Positions 1 to 6,898 of a stretch of DNA of 6,919 nt are shown here, in pieces. The stretch's first letter is position 1. Every line of letters starts with the position of its first letter. Under the pieces are notes generated by a model. That model did not search any database, was not told the origin of the DNA, and worked only from the letters and a program-made list of their open reading frames with translations. The stretch covers positions 1 through 6,919 of the forward strand of contig PCSS01000262.1 of NCBI GenBank assembly GCA_002771395.1, read 5' to 3'. Source of the stretch: Bacteroidetes bacterium CG23_combo_of_CG06-09_8_20_14_all_32_9. Lineage in GTDB: Bacteria > Bacteroidota > Bacteroidia > Bacteroidales > GWA2-32-17. The translations under genes were made by a program, and so were the position numbers.

Positions 1-78
1 TATTTTTTCATTTGGTGTTGAATAGTTACAAAAGTTCAATATTTTTTCATTTGGTGTTGAATAGTTACAAAAGTTCAA
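1..78. repeat. Perfect 39-bp tandem duplication
   Basis: Two identical 39-bp units lie head to tail at 1-39 and 40-78, with no mismatch. Each runs from TATTTTTTCATTTGG to AAAAGTTCAA and contains GTTGAATAGTTAC at its centre. The window starts exactly at a unit boundary, so more copies may lie to the left. The unit has no coding frame of note. Its core TGAATAGTT recurs in the divergent intergenic region at 3554-3709, and the preceding TTCATTTG resembles the Bacteroidota -7 box (TAnnTTTG) with one mismatch. It may therefore be a duplicated regulatory element rather than random satellite, but that is inference. Confidence 0.9.
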
Positions 79-277
79 ATAAAATCAGTCGTTCATCAAG
101 GTCATAAGGCTTTTAATTTTTCACGTTTTGCATTTTTTATTAAATGTTTTTCATTTGTTGTTTATTTCTTTAATTTTTACCTGCAAGTATTGAGAAGTTA
201 CATATCCCGTATTTTCTTATACCCTATACCTCTATACCTTATAAATTAAAAATTTTGATATTACGGGCAAACACTAA
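79..277. other. AT-rich intergenic region downstream of the receptor gene
   Basis: About 200 bp follow the 39-bp duplication and precede the stop codon of the minus-strand receptor-phosphatase gene. I see no gene, tRNA or credible rho-independent terminator (no GC-rich stem followed by a T run on the minus strand). The only structured element is the minus-strand GGTATA array at 216-244. It is loosely bracketed by a 6-bp inverted repeat, CCCGTA at 206-211 and TACGGG at 262-267, which is too short and widely spaced to call a terminator. Confidence 0.6.
216..244 (-). repeat. Short GGTATA-type heptamer array, minus orientation
   Basis: Read on the minus strand, this stretch is about three imperfect 7-8-bp units (GGTATAGA, GGTATAG, GGTATAA). 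Its 16-bp stretch AGGTATAGGGTATAAG (216-231) is identical to 6846-6861 on the plus strand, so the two arrays belong to one repeat family in inverted orientation. It is intergenic, just beyond the 3' end of the receptor-phosphatase gene. Function unknown. Confidence 0.75.
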
Positions 278-3200
278 TTAAGATAAAAACCTGATACCAA
301 TAACAATATGGTCATCAATTTGTTCCATATCACCACGCCAATCAAGAATTTCTTTTTCAATCAAATATTTCTGTTCGTTCAAAGGTTTTTGATGAATTAC
401 TGTTAAAAATTCTTTAAATCTTTTGTACATATATTTTTTACCTTTTTGTCCACCAAATTGGTCGGCAAAACCATCAGAAAAAAGATAAATTATATCGCCT
501 GCTATTATATCAATATCATTGCGGGTAAAAGGAATATTCATTCTGTCGTGAAGCCCGACAGGCATTTTATCGCCTTTAAACTCTATAAGTTCCCCATTTC
601 TAATAAGATACAGTGGATTATTGGCGCCGCTGAATTCGAGTTTATGGTTATTAAATTCGTATGCTATAAGGTTAATATCCATTCCGTCTTTTGTTTCACC
701 TTCGCGTCCTGATTGATTTAGCGATTCGATAATTAATTTACGTAAATGGTTGAGTAAAATATCGGAATGAGTTACTTCGGGTTTTGTAATAAGTTCATTT
801 AAAAAGCTAATTCCAAGCATACTCATAAATGCACCTGGAACTCCGTGTCCTGTGCAATCGGCGGCAGCAGCAATAAATATTTGAGTTTGTTCAATTTTTT
901 TAAGAAAGTAAAAATCTCCTGAAACAATATCTTTTGGTTTATAATAAATAAAAAATTCTAACCCCGGGATTTTAATATTATTTTCAGCAGGCAGTAATGC
1001 TTCCTGAATTCGTTGTGCATAGCGAATACTATCTGTAATATCCTTGTTTTTATGTTCAATTTCTTTGTTTTTGATAAGAATTTCATCTTTTTGGCGAACA
1101 ACTTCTGCAGTACGTTCTACTACTATACCTTCAAGGCGTTTTTTGTCGGCTTCAAGTTTTCTTGTATAAATTTTTATTGAAAAGATAAGAATAAAAATGC
1201 CCATAATAACATAGCAAATATATGCCCATGTTGTTCTATACCACGGAGGTAGAATTTCAAATTCATATTGAGCAATTGTACTTTCGTTGACAAAAATGTT
1301 TCGGGCTTTTACTTTAAATGTGTATTTTCCTTCTTTTAAGTTAGTATAAACAGCTTTATTATCATTTGTCCATTTTGACCAGTTTTGGTCAAATCCATCT
1401 AAGAAATAACTGTATTGCAAATTAGTTTCATCTTCAAAATAAGGTGCGGCATAAGAAAAAGTAAGGTTATTAAAACGATACATTAAGGATGGTTTTAACT
1501 CGTTTGGTTGAATTAAAGATGGAACGCGAATAGAATCCCCCTTTGCAATTAATATATAATTTGTACCGTTAAAAAGAACCGAATCATTTGTCGTGATTGT
1601 AACAGAACGGATTAGTGTATTATATGTTATATTATATTTCCGTTTATAAAAGTTATCGTAACAGAATAATCCTTCCGAACCGCCAATCCATGTTAGTCCA
1701 TCGGGTTCAGAATATACAACATGTATCGACATTTGAGGAAGTCGTCTGAAAGGTATAGTATCAGCAAGGTACTCATTATAGTGCCTGATAAATTTATAAA
1801 CGCGGTTATCAATATTCATCCAAACCTGGTTGTTAAAGCCTGGATAAAATGAAATAATATTACGTTTGTTTTTATTAATATTGTTACCAAATTGGTTGCT
1901 GGGAATAAATTTATTTTGTGTTTTATCGAAAACATAAAATCCTTTTGCAGTAGCGAATACTATACCTTCCGAAGTTTCGGCGATAAAAATATCGTTCATA
2001 ACCGGTAACCCGTCATTGGTAGTATAGTTTGTACCTTTGCCGTCGGGAGAAAGTCGGTAAACTCCATTTACTAAACTTCCAATCCATAGGTTACCATCGT
2101 TATCTTCAGCTAATGAGCGAATTTCACTCTTTATTTTTTCATGAGGTACAATTTTAAAAGTTCCATTTACATAACTTGCTATTTTTAGTCCTTTTTCATC
2201 TCCTATGTAAAGTGTATTCTTATTTTTTTTAGAAACATAAATAGTTTGTGCGTATATTTTTTTATCTTTTAATGAAGTAAACCATTTTACTTTATTATTA
2301 AATATTTCTGCAAGTGCCCAGTTGGAACCAATAATAAGATGTTGCTCACCTTCAATATTCATTAATTTCATGGTATTTATTGATTGCCCTTGAAATTCAG
2401 GAACCAAAATAAAAACAGGGAACCCGTTTGTATTATATTCAAGGTGGTATAAACCAAGATTAGTGCCAACATAAAGTACTCCATTGTATCTAATTACATC
2501 GAAAATTGTACCTGCAAGTTTCGATTCGTTTGAAAAATATCTGAAAGGGCTGTTGAATTCAAATTTTGAAATACCATTATTAAGTGTAGTCCAAATTACG
2601 CCCTGGTCTTTGCAATAGTAAACATCACTAATTGATTTAGCCTGAACACCTGTTGAGTTGGTATAATTTTCAATAAGCTTTCCCTTTTTCTCAGTAATTG
2701 CAAGTCCTGCATTTATTGTTGCCCAAGCGTACAGGTTATAGTTAATTCTTGTACCACCATAAGCGATATTATTTATAAGAAATTGATTGGTTTTATTGAA
2801 CTGGGTATTTCTTCTTTCGGGTTTTTCAATTGTTCCGTCTGGTATATTGTAAAGAAAAAGTCCGTCATAAGTAAAAACAATTAATTGACCACGTTTATAT
2901 GGCAGAATATTAAGAATGTCTTTGTCAATAAAAAATTCACCCCCTTTAGTTTTTTCAACTTTGTTACCATTAAGTTTTAAAAGCCCATCTTTCCAATTGC
3001 CAATATAAAGAACGCCGTCAACATAAAAACTCCAGAAACAGCCTTCTGGCAATACAACAGGTTCAACTTTCAAGTTGTGTTTATAAACAAAGATATAGTT
3101 AATAGAACAAAAATAAACTTCGTCTTTATTGTTTACATAAATTTTCCAGATAGTTGATAATTTATACTTGGATGTGTCTAAATGCATACTAAATGATTTG

Positions 3201-3553
3201 TAAATCATTTTTCCGCTAAGGTCAACTTCTAATCTTCCAAATTCATTAACAGCACCAACATAAATAGTGTTATTTGAATCTACTGCAAGACAACGTACAA
3301 TTGAATTATTGGGAACCGTAATTTTTCTCCACGATTTTCCATCGTACTCTAAAACGCCGTTATCGTTATTTCCTATGTAAATAATTCCTCTTTTATCGCG
3401 CACAACTGCCCAATTTTGACTATGAGCCATATATTCTTTAGGAGAAAAATTCCTGAAAAAAGGAATGCCCGTTTTGTTTATCTGTGCTAAACCAAACAAA
3501 TAGAACAGTATAAACAGTTGTGTTAGAAATATTTTTAAAATGGTTGTTTTCAT
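278..3553 (-). CDS. Periplasmic beta-propeller sensor with cytoplasmic SpoIIE/PP2C phosphatase
   Basis: This 1091-residue protein is a predicted one-span membrane receptor whose output is a serine/threonine phosphatase. Residues 1-23 form a signal peptide (hydrophobic core, then GLAQ). Residues 24-640 carry repeated propeller strands of the two-component-regulator type, such as YIGNNDNGVLEYDG (59-72), YVGTNLGLYHLEY (361-373), LWIGSLVNGVYRLSPDG (489-505) and WIGGSEGLFCYD (622-633). A Y_Y_Y domain follows at about 690-768 (YSYFLDGFDQNWSKW, YTFKVKARN). One transmembrane helix lies at about 775-795, then a charged coiled coil at 797-845 ending in DSIRYAQRIQEALLP. The SpoIIE-type PP2C domain covers about 865-1090. 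Predicted metal ligands are present: D880 (VSGDFY), D899 (ADCTGHG), D1027 (FSDGF) and D1081 (QIDDH), so it looks active. SpoIIE-family phosphatases typically dephosphorylate STAS-domain anti-sigma antagonists, but no such gene lies nearby. The signal peptide supports the ATG at 3553. The ligand is unknown; domain calls are confident, the pathway is not. Confidence 0.93.
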   Translation of the reverse strand: MKTTILKIFLTQLFILFYLFGLAQINKTGIPFFRNFSPKEYMAHSQNWAVVRDKRGIIYIGNNDNGVLEYDGKSWRKITVPNNSIVRCLAVDSNNTIYVGAVNEFGRLEVDLSGKMIYKSFSMHLDTSKYKLSTIWKIYVNNKDEVYFCSINYIFVYKHNLKVEPVVLPEGCFWSFYVDGVLYIGNWKDGLLKLNGNKVEKTKGGEFFIDKDILNILPYKRGQLIVFTYDGLFLYNIPDGTIEKPERRNTQFNKTNQFLINNIAYGGTRINYNLYAWATINAGLAITEKKGKLIENYTNSTGVQAKSISDVYYCKDQGVIWTTLNNGISKFEFNSPFRYFSNESKLAGTIFDVIRYNGVLYVGTNLGLYHLEYNTNGFPVFILVPEFQGQSINTMKLMNIEGEQHLIIGSNWALAEIFNNKVKWFTSLKDKKIYAQTIYVSKKNKNTLYIGDEKGLKIASYVNGTFKIVPHEKIKSEIRSLAEDNDGNLWIGSLVNGVYRLSPDGKGTNYTTNDGLPVMNDIFIAETSEGIVFATAKGFYVFDKTQNKFIPSNQFGNNINKNKRNIISFYPGFNNQVWMNIDNRVYKFIRHYNEYLADTIPFRRLPQMSIHVVYSEPDGLTWIGGSEGLFCYDNFYKRKYNITYNTLIRSVTITTNDSVLFNGTNYILIAKGDSIRVPSLIQPNELKPSLMYRFNNLTFSYAAPYFEDETNLQYSYFLDGFDQNWSKWTNDNKAVYTNLKEGKYTFKVKARNIFVNESTIAQYEFEILPPWYRTTWAYICYVIMGIFILIFSIKIYTRKLEADKKRLEGIVVERTAEVVRQKDEILIKNKEIEHKNKDITDSIRYAQRIQEALLPAENNIKIPGLEFFIYYKPKDIVSGDFYFLKKIEQTQIFIAAAADCTGHGVPGAFMSMLGISFLNELITKPEVTHSDILLNHLRKLIIESLNQSGREGETKDGMDINLIAYEFNNHKLEFSGANNPLYLIRNGELIEFKGDKMPVGLHDRMNIPFTRNDIDIIAGDIIYLFSDGFADQFGGQKGKKYMYKRFKEFLTVIHQKPLNEQKYLIEKEILDWRGDMEQIDDHIVIGIRFLS

Positions 3554-3620
3554 AAAAATTGAATATAAAAGTATAATTTTTTGATTGAAAAAAAAATAAT
3601 TGAAAAAATATAGATTTTTT

Positions 3621-3630
3621 AACTATTCAG
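3621..3630 (-). promoter_or_regulatory. Minus-strand copy of the TGAATAGTT motif
   Basis: On the minus strand this reads CTGAATAGTT, within TGGTCTGAATAGTTAAAA. It closely matches TGGTGTTGAATAGTTACAAAA in the 39-bp repeat at the left edge (one small indel in the alignment). It lies about 70 bp upstream of the receptor-phosphatase start and points towards it. A site for a shared regulator is possible; nothing in the window names one. Confidence 0.35.
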
Positions 3631-3670
3631 ACCATGTTATTTTTAGCCACAGATTATATCAATTTATCTT

Positions 3671-3678
3671 TACTTTTG
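3671..3678 (+). promoter_or_regulatory. Candidate Bacteroidota -7 promoter box for the HAD gene
   Basis: TACTTTTG matches the TAnnTTTG consensus used by the primary sigma factor of Bacteroidota at every fixed position. It ends 31 bp before the ATG at 3710, giving a short leader of plausible length. The matching -33 TTG is missing at the expected spacing (about 3648-3651 reads CACA), so the call rests on the -7 box and its position. Confidence 0.45.
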
Positions 3679-3698
3679 TTGCTGAATAGTACCAACAA
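3676..3698. promoter_or_regulatory. Inverted repeat TTGTTG-N11-CAACAA over the likely HAD start site
   Basis: The perfect 6-bp arms TTGTTG (3676-3681) and CAACAA (3693-3698) flank CTGAATAGTAC. The left arm overlaps the end of the -7 box, and the rest covers the expected transcription start and early leader, where a repressor operator could act. It could instead fold as a weak hairpin in the leader RNA. The core contains the TGAATAGT motif (3683-3690) found elsewhere in the window. No regulator is identified. Confidence 0.4.
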
Positions 3699-3709
3699 TA
3701 TTTATTTTG

Positions 3710-4117
3710 ATGAAAATTGCAGTTGACTTTGATGGAACCATAGTTGAGCATCAATACCCACAAATAGGTGAGGAGAAACTTTTTGCAATAGAAACGCTTA
3801 AACAAATTCAAAAGCAGGGGCATCAACTTATTTTATGGACATACCGCACAGGATGTGAGTTAGATGGAGCCATTGAATTTTGCAGGAAACGGGGTTTGGA
3901 GTTTTATGCTGTTAATAAAAATTATCCTGAAGAAAAATACGACGAAACAAGTCCCCGAAAATTAGAGGTTGACCTTTATATTGATGACCGCAATTTTGGC
4001 GGCTTTGTTGAATGGAGCAAAATTTGGGAAACCTTTAATACCGAATCACTCAAAAACTCAGAAGATAATTTCTTAAAAAAGAATAAAAGGTCTTTTTGGA
4101 AAAGAATATTTGGTTAA
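3710..4117 (+). CDS. Small capless HAD-superfamily hydrolase, BT0820-like
   Basis: This predicted 135-residue cytoplasmic protein has all four haloacid dehalogenase motifs. Motif I is DFDGT with nucleophile D6 and acid/base D8; motif II is T44 in LILWTYR; motif III is K84 in SPRK; motif IV is D92/D93 in YIDDRN. The spacing leaves no room for a large cap, so it is a minimal Rossmann-type phosphatase fold. From memory, the opening and the WTYR, FYAVNKNYPEE and IDDRN stretches match a conserved Bacteroidota family typified by Bacteroides thetaiotaomicron BT0820, whose physiological substrate is, as far as I know, not settled. The last 25 residues are a lysine-rich tail ending FWKRIFG. I place the start at the ATG at 3710; a TTG directly before it (3707) would add one residue and is less likely. 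It converges on fmt. Mg-dependent phosphatase activity is inferred from the family. Confidence 0.9.
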   Translation: MKIAVDFDGTIVEHQYPQIGEEKLFAIETLKQIQKQGHQLILWTYRTGCELDGAIEFCRKRGLEFYAVNKNYPEEKYDETSPRKLEVDLYIDDRNFGGFVEWSKIWETFNTESLKNSEDNFLKKNKRSFWKRIFG

Positions 4118-4168
4118 CTTCATTACTTTCAGATTTCTACAACTCCAAGTTACGCAAATTATTACAGT

Positions 4169-5131
4169 TCATTGTATTATCTTCCACTCATCTATTCTCC
4201 TGAATCCTCTTAAAAAATCAGCAATACACATACGTTTACGTCCTTCCGATTGAAGTTCGGTAATGCTTATTATACCACCATCGCAAGTAATATACATATA
4301 ATTATTTCCATCGGAAATAATCTCACCAAAGGCTGAATTATGTCTGCCATCAATTATTTCGGCAGAAAATATTTTTATTGTAATATTTTTACCTGTAGAT
4401 TTATTTTCAAGAATAGTCCACGCTGCCGGGTAAGGGCTTAATCCGCGAATATGGTTATAAATATCGTTAATCTTTAATTTCCAATTTATTTTACAAGTAT
4501 TGCGGGTAATTTTGGGAGCAGTTTTCAACTTTTTACCGGGAACAATTAATTGTTGTTGTGAAATTGGTTGGTAATTTTCTTTTTCAATGGAGTTAACCGT
4601 TTTTACAAGCAAACCGGCTCCTTTTTTCATCAACAAATTGTGAAGTACACCGGCATTATCGGTTTCATTAATCGAAACTTCTTCATAATGAATAATTTTA
4701 CCTATATCAATTTCTTTTTCAATAAAAAATGTTGTGATACCTGTAATTTTTTCACCGTTAATGATAGCCCAATTTATTGGTGCAGCACCTCTGTAATCGG
4801 GTAATAGCGAGGCATGTAAATTAATTGTTCCTTTTTTGGGCATTTGCCATATAACTTCGGGTAACAGTTTAAATGCCACTACTACAAATAAATCGGCATT
4901 AAATTTACGCAATTCAGAAATAAAATTTTCGTCTTTTAGTTTAACTGGTTGAAGAACAGGTAAACCCTTTACTTCGGCAAATTTTTTTACTTCACTTTTA
5001 CGGGGCAGCAATCCGCGTCCTGCCGGTTTATCGGGAACGGTAACAACTGCGCATACATCGTTGCCTGCTTTTATTAGCGCATTAAGCGATTCTACTGCAA
5101 ATTCGGGAGTTCCCATGAAAACAATACGCAT
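4169..5131 (-). CDS. fmt: Methionyl-tRNA formyltransferase
   Basis: Fmt transfers a formyl group from 10-formyltetrahydrofolate to the amino group of methionine on initiator tRNA, in the cytoplasm, before translation initiation. The protein has 320 residues, close to the 315 of E. coli Fmt. The N-terminal formyltransferase domain opens with RIVFMGTPEFAV and carries VPDKPAGRG (32-40), the tRNA-contacting loop region. The hallmark NLHASLLPDYRGAAPINWA (104-122) supplies N104 and H106, and D142 lies in EIDIG; these correspond to the catalytic Asn, His and Asp of the family. The C-terminal OB-like domain (about 205-315) includes the conserved IRGLSPYPAAW (228-238). The ATG at 5131 is preceded by an in-frame stop at 5147-5149, which bounds the start. 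There is no Shine-Dalgarno, only an A/T-rich leader. It lies 65 bp downstream of the helicase gene on the same strand and is probably co-transcribed with it. Confidence 0.97.
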   Translation of the reverse strand: MRIVFMGTPEFAVESLNALIKAGNDVCAVVTVPDKPAGRGLLPRKSEVKKFAEVKGLPVLQPVKLKDENFISELRKFNADLFVVVAFKLLPEVIWQMPKKGTINLHASLLPDYRGAAPINWAIINGEKITGITTFFIEKEIDIGKIIHYEEVSINETDNAGVLHNLLMKKGAGLLVKTVNSIEKENYQPISQQQLIVPGKKLKTAPKITRNTCKINWKLKINDIYNHIRGLSPYPAAWTILENKSTGKNITIKIFSAEIIDGRHNSAFGEIISDGNNYMYITCDGGIISITELQSEGRKRMCIADFLRGFRRIDEWKIIQ

Positions 5132-5196
5132 ATTATTTATATTTTTTCAGACTGCAAGTTATACATAAAATGGGATAAATTGTTACATTTTGATTA

Positions 5197-6627
5197 TTAA
5201 AAAATTTCAGATTTCAGACTAAAAAATTTTTCGGGAAAATTTACAAGGTAAAGTTTTTCGGTAGCACGGGTAAAAGCAGTATAAAGCCATCGCAAATATT
5301 CTGTATCGGGTTGTATGTTAGTTTGATAACCGGCATCTAAAAAAACATTTTTCCATTGTCCGCCTTGTGCTTTGTGGCAAGTAATTGCGTACGCAAACTT
5401 TACCTGAAGTGCATTATAATATGGGTCGGCTTTAAGTTTTTCATTTCTTTTAGCAAAAGAAGGTTCATCGGAATAATCACTTATAACGCTGTTATACAAA
5501 TTATTAGATTGTTCTTTTGAAATTGACGGACCTTCTGAAGAAAGTGCGTCTAACATTAGTTTAACTCTAATTTCAATATTAGAGTAATCTGTTAATTCAA
5601 TAGTTGCATCGCAAAACCGGAAGTTGTGCATTTCTTCGTATTTATGAATTCTGCTAATTCTGATAATATCACCATTAGCAATAAAGTTTGTAGGAGCATC
5701 ATCGGTAAGCCAGCTATAACTGTTTTTTACCACCATTAAAAAATCGCCTTGCGAAATTTCCTCTTCGCGATACAGAATGCTGTTACGTATTCCTTGATTG
5801 TAACGGTTTGCCTGTTTATTTGAACGGCAAATTACTATACTTTCATTTATTCCCTGTTTTTCATACGATTGGTTTATTTTTTCGGGAAAATCTGTACCCG
5901 TTATTCTTTCTATATCAAAGTTTTCTGATAAGATTAAGAAATTATGGGAATTTTCATCTTCAATTTTTTTACGTATATTAGTAGCATTTAAAAGAATTCC
6001 CGAGCCTTGTTCTTGCCTTACAACTTGTTTTAAAGTAGATTCTGTTGTACTAAATCCATAACTATTAACTGCCTGTAAATTGAGTGCGGAACTTTGCACA
6101 ACTCCAACCGGCGGAAGTTGAGCAGTGTCGCCTACCAAAATGAGTTTGCACCCGGGCTTGCTAAAAACAAATTGTACTAAATCGTCTAATAAATGTCCTG
6201 AACCAAAAATTGAATTTTCAGATGCCTGATTAGAAATCATCGAAGCTTCATCTGTAATAAAAATAGCATTCTTATGAGTGTTATAATTCAGAACAAAACT
6301 TCCATATCCGATGTTTTTATTTTTCTGACGGTAAATTCGTTTGTGAATTGTATAAGCCTCGCGGTGGCAATAACCTGAAATTACTTTTGCAGCCCTTCCT
6401 GTTGGTGCCATTAATTCATAGCTTATTTTTATTTCTTCAAGAGTTAAAACTATTGCTTTAATTAAAGTAGTTTTTCCGGTACCGGCATGTCCATTTAAAA
6501 TAAGTATCTGGTATTCAGAGTTTGGTAGTATAAAACCACTTAAAATAGAAGCCGCTTTTGACTGGTCGGAGGTTGGTTCGTAACCAATGTTACGAATAAT
6601 GAAATTATAAATGTAGTTTGAAAGCAT
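5197..6627 (-). CDS. Stand-alone RecD/Dda-like SF1B DNA helicase
   Basis: This 476-residue ATPase has the superfamily 1B helicase motifs in order: Q22 of the Q motif (TSDQ); Walker A GHAGTGKT (46-53, K52); motif Ia APTGRAA (74-80); Walker B ITDEASM with D126/E127; motif III LVGDTAQLPPVG (164-175); R204 in VVRQ; an SH3-like insertion around NGDIIRI (318-324); motif V YAITCHKAQGGQW (413-425); and motif VI YTAFTRATEKLYLV (449-462, R454). These match RecD, RecD2 and T4 Dda, which move 5'-3' on single-stranded DNA. It lacks the long N-terminal region of RecD2, and no recB or recC lies nearby, so it probably acts alone in repair, recombination or fork restart. An in-frame stop at 6637-6639 fixes the ATG at 6627 as the first possible start, and the next Met (M73) would remove Walker A. 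It is probably first in an operon with fmt. Family confidence is high; the cellular role is inferred. Confidence 0.92.
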   Translation of the reverse strand: MLSNYIYNFIIRNIGYEPTSDQSKAASILSGFILPNSEYQILILNGHAGTGKTTLIKAIVLTLEEIKISYELMAPTGRAAKVISGYCHREAYTIHKRIYRQKNKNIGYGSFVLNYNTHKNAIFITDEASMISNQASENSIFGSGHLLDDLVQFVFSKPGCKLILVGDTAQLPPVGVVQSSALNLQAVNSYGFSTTESTLKQVVRQEQGSGILLNATNIRKKIEDENSHNFLILSENFDIERITGTDFPEKINQSYEKQGINESIVICRSNKQANRYNQGIRNSILYREEEISQGDFLMVVKNSYSWLTDDAPTNFIANGDIIRISRIHKYEEMHNFRFCDATIELTDYSNIEIRVKLMLDALSSEGPSISKEQSNNLYNSVISDYSDEPSFAKRNEKLKADPYYNALQVKFAYAITCHKAQGGQWKNVFLDAGYQTNIQPDTEYLRWLYTAFTRATEKLYLVNFPEKFFSLKSEIF

Positions 6628-6808
6628 AAAATATAATTACGAAAATAGGGTATTTTACAGGAAAAACAAACATTAACAATGAAACAATGAATATAAAACA
6701 ATAAACATAAATGATAAAATGTAACTTTGAAAAAATTTTATTTAGAGTCTGTCCTTAAAGTCGAAAAATTTGAAAAATAATATCAGAATTTTAAAATTTG
6801 ATATTTCA
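6628..6808. promoter_or_regulatory. Leader and upstream region of the helicase gene
   Basis: No gene is visible. On the minus strand the 50 bp before the helicase ATG are A/T-rich without a Shine-Dalgarno. The nearest -7-like box is AATGTTTG, one mismatch from TAnnTTTG, at about 6669-6676, with several TTG triplets upstream but none at a clean spacing. The promoter is therefore only approximate. GAGTCTGTCC at 6745-6754 resembles the kind of terminal sequence seen on some insertion sequences, but no partner copy or transposase is present. Confidence 0.35.
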
Positions 6809-6864
6809 GGTATAAGGTATAAAGGTATAAGGTATAAAGGTATAAAGGTATAGGGTATAAGGTA
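6809..6864 (+). repeat. Tandem GGTATAA heptamer/octamer array
   Basis: Seven consecutive units alternate between 7 and 8 bp: GGTATAA, GGTATAAA, GGTATAA, GGTATAAA, GGTATAAA, GGTATAG, GGTATAA, followed by a partial GGTA. The 16 bp at 6846-6861 are identical to the minus-strand array at 216-231. The array lies upstream of the helicase gene and outside any coding frame. Its mixed unit length suggests slippage or recombination. Short tandem heptamer repeats are known intergenic elements in filamentous cyanobacteria; whether this is a comparable family is untested. Confidence 0.88.
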
Positions 6865-6898
6865 ATGTCACTAATTTAAGGATAAATTTAATAAATAA

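Larger units (their letters stand above)
3554..3709. promoter_or_regulatory. Divergent intergenic promoter region
   Basis: This 156-bp stretch separates the starts of the receptor-phosphatase (minus) and HAD (plus) genes, so it should hold both promoters. The plus side has TACTTTTG (3671-3678), a full match to the Bacteroidota -7 consensus TAnnTTTG. For the minus gene the best box is TACTTTTA (reverse complement of 3566-3573), one mismatch from consensus. It would leave a leader of only a few bases and has no clear TTG upstream, so that promoter is unresolved. Runs of A and T near both starts replace Shine-Dalgarno sequences, as is usual in this phylum. Confidence 0.6.

Noticed and set aside
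1..78. The 39-bp tandem units considered as a CRISPR array
   Set aside because: The units abut with no spacer sequence between them and no cas gene is present.
206..267. Inverted repeat CCCGTA/TACGGG bracketing the minus-strand GGTATA array, considered as terminator or small transposable element
   Set aside because: The arms are only 6 bp with a 50-bp loop, there is no adjoining T run, and no flanking target-site duplication was seen.
446..712. Plus-strand open frame of 88 codons
   Set aside because: It lies wholly inside the phosphatase domain of the minus-strand receptor gene and its translation shows no domain or start context; it is an antisense shadow.
4115..4152. Inverted repeat TAACTT/AAGTTA between the convergent HAD and fmt genes, considered as a bidirectional terminator
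   Set aside because: The stem is 6 bp of mostly A/T pairs with a 26-base loop and lacks a GC-rich stem; it is too weak to call.
4568..4804. Plus-strand open frame of 78 codons
   Set aside because: It is antisense to the catalytic region of fmt, and its Phe/Asn-rich composition reflects AT-rich antisense sequence rather than a gene.
249..6805. Similar AAAATTTTGATATT (249-262) and AAAATTTGATATT (about 6793-6805) near the two GGTATA arrays, considered as part of long terminal inverted repeats
   Set aside because: The two copies are in direct orientation while the GGTATA arrays are inverted, so they do not form one inverted element; such AT-rich matches are expected by chance.
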